From Limnoperna fortunei (Eukaryota > Mollusca > Bivalvia > Mytilida > Modiolidae), in the NCBI GenBank assembly GCA_944474755.1, contig OX104124.1:2542001-2606000 (forward strand): 64,000 nt of DNA, in the 5' to 3' direction. The notes below the pieces were generated by a model. The model was not told where the DNA came from and ran no database searches. It saw only the letters and a program-made list of their open reading frames with translations. Below are positions 10,141 to 22,024 of this stretch, piece after piece. Each line of letters starts with the position of its first letter. The stretch's first letter is position 1. The position numbers were made by a program, and so were the translations under genes.

Positions 10141-12650
10141 ATTAATCGAATTACATTTGTAGAAGAACCACAAAAATATCAAATTGTCGATAACACAATA
10201 CAACATATAAGTAGGGACATATAAAAAACTGAAGTTATTGTGACGTTTGAAAAACATCTAAGTTGACCAATCAAAATCAAGCATATGGACCACTTTTAAT
10301 CATTAAGTGCGTGGTACTGTATATAAAATTTTAAAACATGTATAAATATTAGATAAAGCATTTTATCGGGGCCAATATTACACGGTAACCAATGCTGTTG
10401 TTACTCTGGTCCGCGGACTTTTTAATTGTGATCGGTTTATGGTGTATTGATGTGTCTTTTAGGGCTTAACATTCAGAGGTCAAAGCTTTCAACAGAAAAC
10501 ATACGAACGTGCCTTCTTTTCATGTGTAATTGTATATGCGTTGTCTATTATGATTCCACAATTCTTTAGGCAAAAAGGTTCAAAGTTCCTTTGAAGGGGG
10601 CCTTTTAGTCGAGATGTTAAGGTTATTCGTCTACTCTTGATCACGTAGTCTGTCAAAAGTAAGATTGCGGGTTCGATTCTCACTGCAGGCAGGGTGTAAT
10701 AAACTCCAGTCTCAACTCAGTTCAGCTATTATACTGTTTACATAGAATTAACATAATAATATATTTGGTTACATAGCATCACAGGTCAAAACAATAGGTT
10801 TCAAACTTGCCGAACCCAGAAGTATAAAACACTCGGTAACTGCATTTTATTTTAAGTTCTCTAAAGTAGTGGAATTATTAATAGTTTTTTTAATAGCATT
10901 TTCACAGTGTTATTATTTTTAAATGGATTTTCTATTTTCGAGCCGTGTTTTTTATTATTTATTTTATTTTGTTGCTTTTAATTTGTTTTCACCATTAAAC
11001 AATGTACATGTAATGTGATAAGTTTATATCATCATACACATGTTTTTATTCTGTTTCTGATTTTATATTTCATTCAGAAAATTTATTTTATTTAAACCTT
11101 AAATTATCAAAAAGCTTTGATTTATTTCTGTAGCAAGCGACATGTACTGGAAACAAATATGTATGATGTAATTTGACAAAGTCACAGGAGGATTATTGTT
11201 GTACTTTGATTTATGAGGCAAATAGTCGGATGTATGTTAATGCGCTTTTAATATAGTTTAGCAAAGCATGGTTGTTAAGTAGTGCCGCAACACTAATTTC
11301 ACAATAAGTGTATTAATTATGTATAATGACGTTAATTAAATGACGTCACAGTCACATTGTTTGATGAAGGATTGGTCGAAATTCATAAATGTAGACAGCA
11401 ATTTGTCTGACAGTTAATGTTGAAATGATCATTAAGTGTACGTGCTTTTTTTATTCATTTCAGTTACTTTTACCTTTCAGCCATACATTTTTCTGCTGTA
11501 TTATTTTCATTGTTTGACTTAGTTAAATTTTATAATTTTGTATATTTTTGATAACATTCTATTTTTAGTGTTGTGCTAGATAAATGCTAGTACATGTATA
11601 TCTTTTAATTATAATGTTGTTTAAACTTTATTGTTTCTTTGCCTCGCTTGCTGCAAATGATTTAACATAAAAATTCTTTCCCAGGACTTAATCAAGTAAA
11701 CCGCAATAGTTTTTGGAAGTCCACACGTCATGCCACGTCTTCTCTTTGTGAATCTTCTCATTTAAGCTATTTTGTTGAATTTTTTTTCTCTTTAAACTGT
11801 TCTTTTGAAATGTGTTTAATCGGTTGAAAAATTGCCTTTCTATATTATTTGCAACGAAGGTGTTGGTTGAAATGACAGAGGTTCCGGTGTTGGATCATCT
11901 GAAAGGTATGCAGAATGTAACCAGTCCGGTCATTTAGCTGGTAAAGCCAACAAGCTTGTCGTCAATCTTCTATTTTTACTTTATGTTTTGTAAATCATGA
12001 TAATCGATTTGTTCTGCATCATGCATTGGCATTAGTTCACGGCTCAAAAAAGTAGACCGAATATAGGACGCCTGAAATTAGTCTGTTGCAATCTGCCATT
12101 TTTGAAACACACGATGCCATCTATTGGCTCTTGGTGGGTTTAAGACAAGGATGGGGAACCTCCTTTCTCTCACACTATCTTCTGAACCCTGGATTATCTG
12201 AAGTTACGATAAATGATTTATCGCTTGAAGAAGTACTACATGTTTTGTATTGTGAAGCAAAGATCAAATTAAACTTTTGTCCGAGTCATCATCTTGGAAT
12301 AAAATGCGGTTGTCTCCTTATTCAATAAAGGAATCATTGATTATCGAGATAATGATCTCGCATATGTGCATGACTCTTCAAAACACCCTGACCCCAATCA
12401 ATCAATTAATCAATCTTGTTCTCTACAACGTTTAATATTCCAAATATTATGTCAGGAGTTTGACTACCGCAAAGGACAGTGTAAAAACATAATTTTCCTT
12501 CCGACTCGTTGTCTGTTTAGTACATTGAGTAATTCAAGCATTCTGTGATCACACGCGTTTATGCCACAACTGAAATACATAGAATATTCATAAGTTCTAA
12601 GGATTTCAGGTTAAATTACTGTCATTTTAAGTTTCTACGTCGTCGGCATC
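10141..12650. repeat. 3' flank of the VLIG pseudogene, paralogous to 34735-39310
   Basis: Scattered blocks match the 3' flank of the intact gene in order: GTGTATTGATGTGTCTTTTA near 10442 against 34920, AAAACACTCGGTAACTGCAT near 10826 against 36555, CATGCCACGTCTTCTCTTTG near 11728 against 38740, and AGGAGTTTGACTACCGCAAA near 12453 against 39250. The 34.7-39.3 kb copy is longer because of later insertions. Open frames such as 12086-12328 are not conserved between the copies. Confidence 0.65.
10596..10735 (+). repeat. tRNA-derived SINE, 5' part
   Basis: Plus strand. The tRNA-like head begins GGGGGCCTTTTAGTCGAGA at 10596, with a clear B-box GGGTTCGATTC near 10669, followed by the ACTGCAGGCAGGGTGTA body. 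The middle is shortened and the copy ends near the TTCAGCTATT tail. Confidence 0.85.
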
Positions 12651-12884
12651 CCTCCAGTGTCAGTTATAACATTATTAACTTCTTCAAAATAAGAAAAATA
12701 ATTCTTACTCTAAGTCATTCAAAAAACTGCAAATACCATTACAGCTAAACCCGAAAGCTACGAAGGACCTTATCGACACAATACTCTCACGTATTTTTAT
12801 TTTATCTAAGCGTATTGGCAGAAATTTTAAAAAACAAAGAAGGTGTCTGGAACGCCTTTGGTTGTCAAAATACGCAAAATGTTT

Positions 12885-13230
12885 TATACGGCCGCATTTA
12901 TTTCCCGTAATTCACATTCAAAGAGAAATTGTTCTACACAACAATGCCAGACCAAATACAGCACGTGTAACAGCAGATTTTTCAGAGCAACAGAATGCCA
13001 GCGTGATCCGTTGGCCATCACGATCTCCGGATCTGAACCCAATTGACATCTGTGGGATGAACTGGATCGGCGCAAGGGCAACCACCGCCGCAAAATCTGC
13101 ACAATTAGAGCAGCCACTTCATTATGAGTGGTAAAAAATCCCGCGTGTTCGTACTCATCGTTTAATTGAATCCATGCCAAGAAGAGAAGGGGCTGTGTTA
13201 CAAGCAAATGGTGTGTATAACAGATACAGA
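12885..13230 (+). pseudogene. Tc1/mariner transposase remnant (C-terminal half)
   Basis: Two plus-strand frames together give the Tc1-type C-terminal half: a NNARPN segment (normally DNARPH), then WPSRSPDLNPID, and finally RLIESMPRREGAVL...NGVYNRY. The second catalytic Asp has become Asn and the third acidic residue (normally Glu after NPI) is Asp. Frameshifts separate the parts. No N-terminal half or inverted repeats are apparent. It is dead. Confidence 0.85.
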
Positions 13231-13440
13231 CATTTTGTGAGTGATTTGTTGAAAATATGCGACAAAATGTTATATTCCATGGTAAAAGAACCCACGAACA
13301 AGAAATGTGCCAATTTTTTACATTTCTGTATCAATTATTTATATGATAAAATGTTAAAATAACATATGAAGTAAAATTCCCATTTTTTTATGTTGCGTTT
13401 CAGTTTTGAGTGAGTATATATTGCTGTCAATTGTTTGCTT

Positions 13441-14240
13441 GCATGTTTGAATGGTGTTCTACCCCACTTTTAGTAATTTTTTAGCTATATCGTGGCGTCC
13501 AGTTTTTATTTGCGGAGAAAGCTTGAGTACGATGAGAGTTAACATGAAAGCTACCATTGAATAGTTTAAGCTTCATACAAACAAAATTTACTTAGATTGT
13601 TGACCTTTAAAATGCCAAATGGTTGCTGCCAAAATCAAACAAGACAATTGTACTGATTGTTTAATTTTTATCCGTTTGATGGAGAAAATGAATAAAGAAA
13701 TTAATGTAATAGTCTCCCCTTCCACAAAAACATGCACACACACAAACACAATAAGCAAAACTGAAATCAACCAGCTACGATAGTACTTAGATACAAAATG
13801 TCGATTAGGAAACTTACAAAGTAGTCATACATATGGAAGCTTTACGGATTTGCACTCAAACAGAGTATACGTATCTTTCTAATCTAAGTACCATAAAGCT
13901 CGTCTCGTGGTAAGCTTTAACTTTTTCTTGCCCGTTTTTTTTTACTTTAATTATTAACATAAGCCCCCTTAACCAAATTTCTAGTATTCTATGAAAAAAG
14001 TGTTGCTGTCTATATCAAATAGACGTAGCCAGAAATTTAGTGAATGCATACATTTTGAAACGTTTTAACTTTAAAACGTAATTCTTCTTTATTTTTTGCA
14101 AGCTTGATATTACGACAACAAACAATAATATAATTAAAGAACAGAAACACGCAAATTAAATTATCATGCATATTTATAAACGCAATACAAAATATTATTC
14201 TTCGCATGATGATGAAGCTTATTCTTTAACCCAGTTGATG
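13441..14240. repeat. Third, partial copy of the 0.3 kb / 49 kb repeated block
   Basis: It starts with a SINE tail fragment (13441-13540, minus strand), which matches the window start (TTTGAATGGTGTT..) closely. It continues with diverged versions of the sequences at 400-1200 and 49380-50540, up to the shared GCATGATGATGAAGCTTATTC near 14203. The open frame on the minus strand is not conserved in sense. Confidence 0.65.
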
Positions 14241-14428
14241 TTTGAATGTCGTATGTGTCCAGTAGTTATATTGATATATATTGAAACAAGAGTTTTGCAC
14301 GGCATTTTTTTCATAGAACATAATGTTAAGCGCTTCTAGCTTGTGACTTCTTTCGTGTAGAGGATAATGAGTCCGATGCTGCAACAGATTAAAAGGCTGG
14401 ACATTCCGCAACTGGCGTAGAATCCGGT

Positions 14429-14785
14429 TTAGTGGTGAGTCGCGTTTTTTTGATAAAGAAAAGTAATTAGAGAATCCATGTAAACCTGGGCAGGAATGAA
14501 TGTTTCTCTTTCTCCTGTATTTAGGAAGTGGACAGCTTTCATGACTGTAGCGTCATGATGTGTGCAGAACTCTCTGTTGGTCGTGAAACAGAACTGATAC
14601 ATGTCCAGGAGATTAAAATACTCATAGGTATGGAAACAAAACTCTCCAACCTCACCTAATACGGTTAATGGACATACAACAGAACAATGCCAGGTCTCAC
14701 ACAGCGCACTTAACATGGGACTATCTTGAGCATGTGCTAACATGAACGTCCAAATCACAGGATTCAAATGAACACCTGGATAAAA
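14429..14785 (-). CDS. Unrecognised open frame within an insertion
   Basis: A minus-strand frame of about 118 codons runs from a good acceptor-like sequence (pyrimidine tract then CAG just above 14785) to a TAA at 14429. The product is rich in aromatic and Cys/His residues (NPVIWTFMLAHAQ, EYFNLLDMYQFCFTTNREF, AVHFLNTGE). Its composition looks like a real protein rather than a chance frame, but I cannot name the family. It sits inside a segment of about 570 bases that interrupts the HS1BP3 pseudogene, next to a Tc1 fragment, so it may be a captured terminal exon or part of a mobile element. Confidence 0.3.
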   Translation of the reverse strand, partial: FYPGVHLNPVIWTFMLAHAQDSPMLSALCETWHCSVVCPLTVLGEVGEFCFHTYEYFNLLDMYQFCFTTNREFCTHHDATVMKAVHFLNTGERETFIPAQVYMDSLITFLYQKNATHH

Positions 14786-14940
14786 AAAGCGTCAACTCCG
14801 CCTCAGACCTGGATCAGCTCCGTCAAATGTTGCAACAGAAATGGCGAACAGTTCCACGTAATATAACGTAAGAACATTGATTAACTCGATGCCAAGCAGA
14901 GTAGTGTTGGCAGCTTGGAATTGTCATACAAGGTACTAAC
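14785..14940 (+). pseudogene. Tc1/mariner transposase remnant (extreme C-terminus)
   Basis: Plus-strand translation gives SDLDQLRQMLQQKWRTVPRN followed, after a stop, by a degraded form of the Tc1 ending (LI.SM..R). It is a short fragment embedded in the insertion that interrupts the HS1BP3 pseudogene. Confidence 0.65.
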
Positions 14941-15760
14941 ATAACCGTGACCGGAAAGTTTTCTGTGCTAAACTTACTGTTGTTCATCAATCTCTAAGAA
15001 ATCGACTGTAAATCTTTTCAATTGAAACCATTTAAGTGAATATCTATATTTTTATTATAAATCTGTATCCAAAGTACACCTGCTAAAATCTGTAAAAATT
15101 AATTATATGTTTCTTTTTTTTTTGCAAAGCTTAAATGCAACAATTGTGCTTAATATTAATTATTTTGCGTAAATATCTACAAATGCTCTAAAACTGTATC
15201 ACTTTATTCCGGTGTTGATAAATACTAACCTAAATCTCCAATTTGACAAAACATTGCGTCCCCTCGAAAATGTGATTAAATGTTTCGATCTAACCTTTAA
15301 CATACTTAAAAATATCTGAATTATCTTTCACTTTGACCTTCGTTGTAACAATCGCAGATTCTGTAGATCCTGGAACAAAGAAATGATCCTCTTCGCCTTC
15401 CTAGAGCCCACCACCGAGGTCTGGTCTATCAAACATCTTGGTATCATCCGTGTCTAGAATATAATGATAGATTTCAAAATGGCGACATTATTTCGAGATC
15501 ATTAATAAACCAAAAGAAAATAAAAAACAAATAAGATTTATTTAATATCTTTTTTAACAATGTTTCCATCTTTTTCGGTAAATAATAGTAAACAAGCTTA
15601 TCCACACTCATCATTTGGGATTTTGTGTAATGTTTAGGAGTATCATTAACACATTTATACCTTGTTCGTCCTCTGACATGAAAAGGATAAGGATTTAATG
15701 TTCGTCGTTAAAAAACCGATTCAATATGCATAGTCATCAGTTGTATTCTTTTAATAAAAC

Positions 15761-16139
15761 TAAGTGAAACTAAGTGAAACTAAGTACTAAAACATAATGA
15801 ACAATGGTTGTCCAATCAGTTACCAGGTTTTAAATAAGTGCGAAGGGTGCTGGAACAAAACATGTATAAAAGAAGCAAAATAAATTACTTAGGTTTGCAA
15901 AAAAAGGTGCATAACCCGCTTGAAAAGTTATTTTGAAAACCTGAAGAAATGAAAAATTTATGTTCTTAATGAAAAAATTTACATTTTAATTATTATTAAT
16001 TTATTGTATTCATTTTATACAATGGCTTAAATTCATATTAATTTTAAACAAACGAGTTTTCCTGCCAAAGTTCACATGTAGCATAAAATGCATATATAAA
16101 GGAATGCCAGCTCCAGTTAAGAACGCTAACTTATTGCTT
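15761..16139. repeat. Intron-like flank of the HS1BP3 pseudogene
   Basis: Matches the intron around 55260-55690 in patches (AAAGGTGCATAACCCGCTTG near 15903 against 55400; AACAAACGAGTTT near 16050 against 55695). A small tandem repeat of AACTAAGTG lies just before it near 15757. No coding sequence seen. Confidence 0.5.
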
Positions 16140-16440
16140 TGAGGCCTCGGTGGCCAGTAGTTAAGGTAGTTAGTCATTTACGTGATGTCAACAATGAGGT
16201 TGCAGGTACTAGACCCACTGCAGGCAGGATGCGCATTAAAAACGTCCATTTTATTTGGGTTACAGCTGACGTTGTAGCCAGAAAAACGCGTCACCGGTAC
16301 CTGGTACCGGTGTGAAAGGGAAGGGGTTAATATTACTTGACAAAGGATTGCTAGTTTTCTTTTCGAAGGTTGGTGGTTTTCTCTATCTATCCCGCTCACT
16401 CCCAAATAAAACCTGTATAGATATAGTTGAAAAATTTATG
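16140..16440 (+). repeat. tRNA-derived SINE with internal insertion
   Basis: Plus strand. A head with GGCCTCGGTGGCC..TTAAGG at 16142 and a body with ACTGCAGGCAGGATG near 16220 are followed by about 90 foreign bases. The SINE tail (GGATTGCTAGTTTTC.., CCCAAATAAAACCTG, ATATAGTTGAAAAATT) then resumes near 16335. The tail matches the isolated SINE tail at 55705-55830. Confidence 0.75.
16292..16312. repeat. Perfect 21-base palindrome
   Basis: CACCGGTACC and GGTACCGGTG flank a single central T, a perfect inverted repeat with ten-base arms inside the insertion that splits the SINE. No function is evident. Confidence 0.7.
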
Positions 16441-16579
16441 AAAGCGGCGTTCCTTCACATTAATACAAACAAAAATAATACAAAAAAGCGAGTTTATGCC
16501 AGCGTTCATATATGTATTATTACCATGTCTGGTTATTTTTGTATCAATGGAATATACTTAATTAAGAATAAGAGTTAGA

Positions 16580-19500
16580 TGTGCCATGGATAAAAAACGT
16601 TATGTCTAATGCAGCCATGTTCCAAATGTCTTAATGACATATCGCTAAACGAAATTAATTATGGAAAAGAAAACTTATTGAAAAAGAATCGGAAAAAATA
16701 ACATGGAAGCGTTTCACTCTGAACGTGGAAAGCCTTCATTTAAATATTGCGTTTCGTGTTTAACACGTAAAATTAAAATCGTACTTTCCTTTAAAGTATA
16801 TCATTTTTTTATCGGCTGGTAAAACAATTACATTAATCTATTACTCAAAAATGGCGCCTAATATTGATTATCATAATATGTTTAAGTCAGTCAGTATATA
16901 AATATCAGACGATACACATCCACACAGGTTTGTTAACATTGACAACATACCGTATTTTTAGAAGGATTTAAATTTGTATACAAATAATTCGCAGGAAATG
17001 TAGTTTTTATTAAATATATTGTAAATATTAATGTCTCCTAAATCATCCAATATGATGCTTAATACACAAATCATGCACCCACTATCACTATAAATAGACT
17101 GGAAACTTTTCTGAATATGTTTATCAATACCTTGTTATTAAATAAGCTTATAAATTTAGACAAATAAAATATTTCGTCCTAATTATCTGTATTTAAATAC
17201 CTACACTACACAGATTAACATACATTAATTAGCCATTACATGAAGCCGTAGTGATTCTCATAGTTATCCTAAGAAAAAGTAACTCTATTGGGTTACGTGA
17301 GTAAAATTGAGTCAGAACGTACAGTTCTTCTGCTACAATAAACCATTTATTTAACCTTTGTATCTAAGATGGAAAAATGACTTTTTCCATATGTTATAAT
17401 TGATTGTTAAGAAACTTTATTGGAAGCATCATCTTTTTGGAAAACAGTCTAAATAAAATGAAGAATACTGTTTGTTAATTAAATTTAACATTTATGATTG
17501 ATGTAAGTCAAGCGTGATAACTCCTTGTTTTCAACCCACTATGTAACAAATTCATATTGGTCGTTGATCCGCCTATCCGGTGATTGGTCGATAAAGCCGC
17601 CTGCATCTACTATGTGCACGATTCCAGGATTGATATTTAATAATTTCTATATATGAGTGAAAAAGGATAAATGATGTAGATAACGTCGTAACAAGAAAAA
17701 CGAAAAAAGGTAAGTGGATTATATGTCTTTCATTACAGAAAAATTTAGTAAGACGATACAATGAGACACCGGGATAACCAGATTTGGCACTAAGCTAGGA
17801 AGTAAATTTTTATAGAAACGATCTGCACAATAAGAAATATGAATAGATAATAAAACAAAAGTCTAATACAAATAAACAAACGTGAAGTAAATCAGAGATT
17901 TTAATATATTAAATTATTCCTCCTCCACAAATACTTTCTACATTATATCGCTAATTATGTCATTGATGTCTTTTTGATGGACAGAAAGGGGTGTTAATCC
18001 GAAGAGTCATTAGTCCGAAGGGTAGATGGTCTGAAAACATAAATATTTCAAAATTTGTTTATGATTTTTATTATAAAAAACATGTGGTGCGGAAACCCGC
18101 GAGTGCGAGTAATGAGTGAAATTCATCTGGAATTGGTAAACCGGGAGAAAAGTTGTTTGCCTTGTTTAAGTATGTATTTGTCTTTCATAAGTGAGTAGTA
18201 TTGTACGTACACGTTTGACATTTGGTGAGAGAAAGTCATAAAGTCGTAAGGTTGGTATATAGCTTATTTCTGGATCGCTGGTATTTGATTATAAATTGTC
18301 ATACTATTGACGCTTTGCACCTAAACGAATCGTAAGATAATAACCTGTATAAAGAGCAAAAGTCGATAAATTTCATATTAAAGAAACACTAATTATAAAG
18401 TTTTAGGCTATGCACAATGAACAATATGTTTTATTTGTTTATAAAAGATAATCTTGGATTGTGCATGCAAAAGTTTAAAAAAATCAGTAGATGTGGATGT
18501 AATTCTAATGTATTGCACATTTTAGGTGTCCTTATTTGGATTTTGCTTTCTTGTTCAATGACATTTTGGGTTTTGAGAACTTCTCATATTTATTATTTTT
18601 GGTATTCCGATTAGCTGCTGATATGAGGTCACTCTTCGAAGTGCGTATCCTGCATAACAACATTTACAGTATATAGCAATGCCATGGTGTTTCCGGTCGT
18701 TCGAAATTGCAATGGCTATTTCCTCTGGGTCTAATATAACTATACACCTCGCCATGAGTTGAGAAACACCCTATTCTTTTCCAGATATTATATTATATAT
18801 TATATATTTTAATATTTTTTAAAGACATGACAATTTATTGAACAATAATGACAAATGAAACATACAAACAACATGTTTACAGTCGCTTTACTTATTGTTG
18901 ATGAAACAATGCTCAAAGCAAAGATATCAAGAAACAGTGCAAATATTACTTTCATTAGTCAAAAAATAAGTCTGATTGCATACTTGAATTTCATGAACTT
19001 AAAGTAAACACATCATCACAGGTCAACGTTCATGGTAAGAGGGTCACCTTGAAATGTGCTAAACGCAAAAATACGCAATAAGTCGTGTAATCACCACGCT
19101 TCCGGTACAGTTCTTTAACTCTCCTCATCATGCTGTTGACAAACGACGAAGTGTAGCATGTGGTAAATTCTACCATTCATTTTGAATAGCAAAACGATTT
19201 TAAGGATTTAACTTTTTCTGAACCGATTGGATAAAAAATATATAATGCAACGATTCCCACCAAAACTGTTTGGAATGTAGTTCTCGGTGTTTTACCTCAT
19301 TATTAAGTCACACAGCTTCATTGATTATGAAGTTTCTCACATCCATTTGAAATAAATTTTATTCAAAAAGAAATAATTAAAAAATTGAACAAATAAAATA
19401 CATATGGTAAAATTCATAATAAACTCGTATAACCTATATGTGTTAAACAACTTTGATTATAACATTTTAAACACCTCGACATACGTTAAGCAACACCTAC

Positions 19501-19735
19501 ATTTTTTTATAATTTCAAAAATCTGAAAAATATTAACTTTGTGTTGTTTATGTACTAACGCCATCTTTCGAGCACGGGAAAGTTACTTTAAATAACTCCT
19601 CAGGTAAATCTTTTAACAGCCAGTTTGTCATATGCTAGTCGCGCACGCCTAAAAGCCTTGTTTTCCATAATTATTTAGTATTCATATCCTGGTCTTTTTC
19701 GACTTCATCTTTACATTTTTACAACACCTAGACGA
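16580..19735. other. AT-rich intergenic stretch without recognised genes
   Basis: I see no gene with supportable coding content here. Open frames on both strands (for example 17573-17761 and 18417-18614) are short and biased by base composition. An AT microsatellite lies at about 18785-18812. Near 17990-18035 the phrase AGTCCGAAG occurs in a short repetitive context that could belong to a dispersed repeat. Confidence 0.5.
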
Positions 19736-19737
19736 AA

Positions 19738-20400
19738 ATTAAGTGAAGCTGAGAAATGGCAGATCGCTGGAATGCGTTATAGTGGAAAGAGCTGTCGTCA
19801 TCTAGCACAACACTTTTGCATCCACTTTAGCATTGTATCCGGCTACTAAAACCTCATCGAGATGAAGGAACTATCCAGGAACGTCCTAGGTCAGGTCGAC
19901 CACCAAAAACATCTGAAAGGGAGGATATAACACTCGTTCGTGTAACGCCAACCATTAACCACTGCAAAATATCTTCGTGACGATTGGAATATTGCAACCA
20001 AAGGCTTTTCATACGACTGTAAACAGAATCTGTATGTGGTTTATGAGACAATGACAGGACAGACATATTGAAATGACGTCATTAACGCTATTATTGTGCC
20101 ACATTTTTACAATCATGCACTTAGTAACAGACAAATCTTTATGGATAACAACACAAGACCTCGCCGAGCTGCAATTGTACGCTATGTCATAGAAAGGGAA
20201 GCTTTTGAGCATCTTCCATGGCAATCCATGTCACCCGATATGAATCCAATTGAACATTTGTGGGATATCATTGGCTGTAAAAACATATAACAGAGCACCT
20301 GCTTGTCAAAATGTCTAAGAACTTATTGAGCAACTGAAGATTACGTTGAAAGCTGAAAATACTGTAACTGTTATCGTAGTCAAAGATATCAATTTAAAAT
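19738..20400 (+). pseudogene. Tc1/mariner transposase pseudogene with internal deletion
   Basis: The plus strand encodes a Tc1-type N-terminus (LSEAEKWQIAGMRYSGKS, the helix-turn-helix start). After a large internal loss come YNHALSNRQIFMDNNTRPRR and SPDMNPIEHLWDIIG. The second Asp (MDNN) and the Glu of NPIE are kept, but the first catalytic Asp region is deleted, and stops occur near 19848, 20070 and 20288. No clear inverted repeats were identified. The 64-codon frame at 20096-20290 is part of this relic. Confidence 0.85.
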
Positions 20401-21240
20401 ATGATACCGGGTTTTCGAAAAATAATTGGTTCTTTTATTATTAAATAACACGCGAAATATTTGATAATTTGAACTGATAAAGGATATTGTGTTTACCATG
20501 CGTATGATATTCCCACACTGATAAACAGAACAGTTTAATGATTCCTTAAGTTATATTGTTGAAATAAACTATGTTATCTCTAAATACCGTTTAATTAAAT
20601 TGCTCGGTCTGATCGCTGTTATTTATTTATCAGTTTCGTGTTGACGTTCTTAAAGGGGCAGCCAGAGGCGCGAAGAAGAAAACGCTGACGTGTGCATTCG
20701 TATTTTGGGTGGTTATACATCTTTTCAAAATGTTAACCATTTAGCATTTTGTGTGTAAATCGTGCTTAAATGAAGTTTGTTTTGTCGCGTTTTAACCTTT
20801 TGCAACGATATACATATAAATATACTAATGAGAGAGTTATAATAAATAGAATATTTTTATTGAAAGGAAATCTCCAGTCTGTATCACAGAAAAAGTGTGA
20901 GACTGGTCAAAGATAAGTCTTTTTGATCTCTACCTGAGTTTAATAGTATACTAACAACAATTACTTCATTGCTATTACAATTAAAGGTAAAAATTTGGGA
21001 AAATATTCGGTATGTCGTCCAAAAGGGATTTACGCTTAGACTGTAACCGTTTCACTTACCAACATTGCTGATTTACATAGTCAAAATTATAGACAAAATC
21101 AAAGCAAAAAATAGTCTCGATCACCCATTCGCATATATATTGTTTGGTAAGGGATCACTTTGTTTTAATTCTGATACGATTCTAATTTTTAGACCACGAA
21201 AACCAGGAAAACATTTTAACACTTATAAAATGTCGTCTGA
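20401..21240. other. Intergenic sequence, nothing recognised
   Basis: AT-rich; no supported coding, RNA or element features. A few short open frames such as 21065-21250 have no recognisable content. Confidence 0.5.
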
Positions 21241-22024
21241 CAGGGGCTGAGCTTTTTTAACTTTGAAACCCTAAGCCCCAACATAAATTAACCAAGCCCT
21301 AAAAATTATTGCAGCGATGATTGTCATGTTTGTTTTAATAAAAGTGTACCATATTTTTGTTTTTCAGAAAGTTCAGCATGTTTCTCGTGCAACTTAAGGG
21401 GATCAATTCGTAAATTTGTTGTACCCCTAATAAGGCATCCTTTCTGTTTGAGAGATGGGGGTATTTTCTAAAATATTTGCAATTTCGTTCTTTCCACCCA
21501 AGGAAACGTGTCCTTCCATGATGGTAAGAACGTCCTTTTCCTTTTGTCCCTTTCATATTTGAAGTCTTTCTTTTGTAGGGGATTAATTTCATTGTTTGAC
21601 CCCGTTTGGTCTTCGGAGGCTTCTGACTCATCATCAGCTTTCCTTTTTCCGTTTTTTAACTGTAAAGTTTAACAACGACATTTCTCGAATTCGTAACCAA
21701 ACTTAATTGGGGGATATTTTGTACAGGGAAAGTAAACAAACTTGAATTGTTATTGATCAAGGTTGCTAAAGGGCAGAGAAGATTAAGATCTGTAATGAAT
21801 AGAAAATAAATATTGATTTGTTTTAGGATATTAAAATAGATTTATGAGTATTTATAGGACACTTTTAATGGTATACACTTTAAGAAACATTGAAAATAAA
21901 AAGAACCATTTTATTTTTTAAAGAAAGATCGAGCCCGGTGGGCTTTTTTCATAGAAAATCGGCAAGCCCGAGGTTTCAGTTTTTTTAACCCCGGGCATCG
22001 GGCTTTAGGAATTTTAAACCCCTG
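21241..22024 (-). mobile_element. hAT-like non-autonomous element, copy 1 (inverted relative to copy 2)
   Basis: This is an inverted, diverged copy of the element at 62830-63680. Its ends read CAGGGGCTGA at 21241 and AAACCCCTG at 22024, typical of hAT termini. Flanking octamers TCGTCTGA and CCGTCAAA agree at five of eight positions, perhaps a decayed target duplication. The minus strand retains part of a reading frame ending near a zinc-finger-like segment (FLGWKERNCKYFRKYPHLSNRKDAL), the remnant of a transposase N-terminus. The left end lacks about two dozen bases that copy 2 has. Confidence 0.75.

Larger units (their letters stand above)
14300..15760 (-). pseudogene. Partial HS1BP3 pseudogene (duplicated exons and introns)
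   Basis: This region is a partial copy of about 53610-55130 in the HS1BP3 gene. The pseudo-exon 15295-15453 has exactly the 159-base length of the real exon 54072-54230 and keeps DTKMFD and PDLGGG, but carries an in-frame TAG just after GGL and several substitutions. A second match at about 15655-15760 resembles the end of the exon at 55050-55250, with a deletion. The intronic match GACATTCCGCAACTGGC (near 14400 and 53690) continues the alignment. An extra block at about 14412-14980 is absent from the real locus. Confidence 0.85.

Noticed and set aside
10640..10680. A tRNA gene on the plus strand
   Set aside because: The A-box and B-box belong to the SINE head; the cloverleaf is degraded and identical context recurs in all SINE copies.
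12086..12328. 80-codon frame as a conserved gene
   Set aside because: The paralogous flank near 39.1 kb has similar DNA without this reading frame, so it is not conserved as coding.
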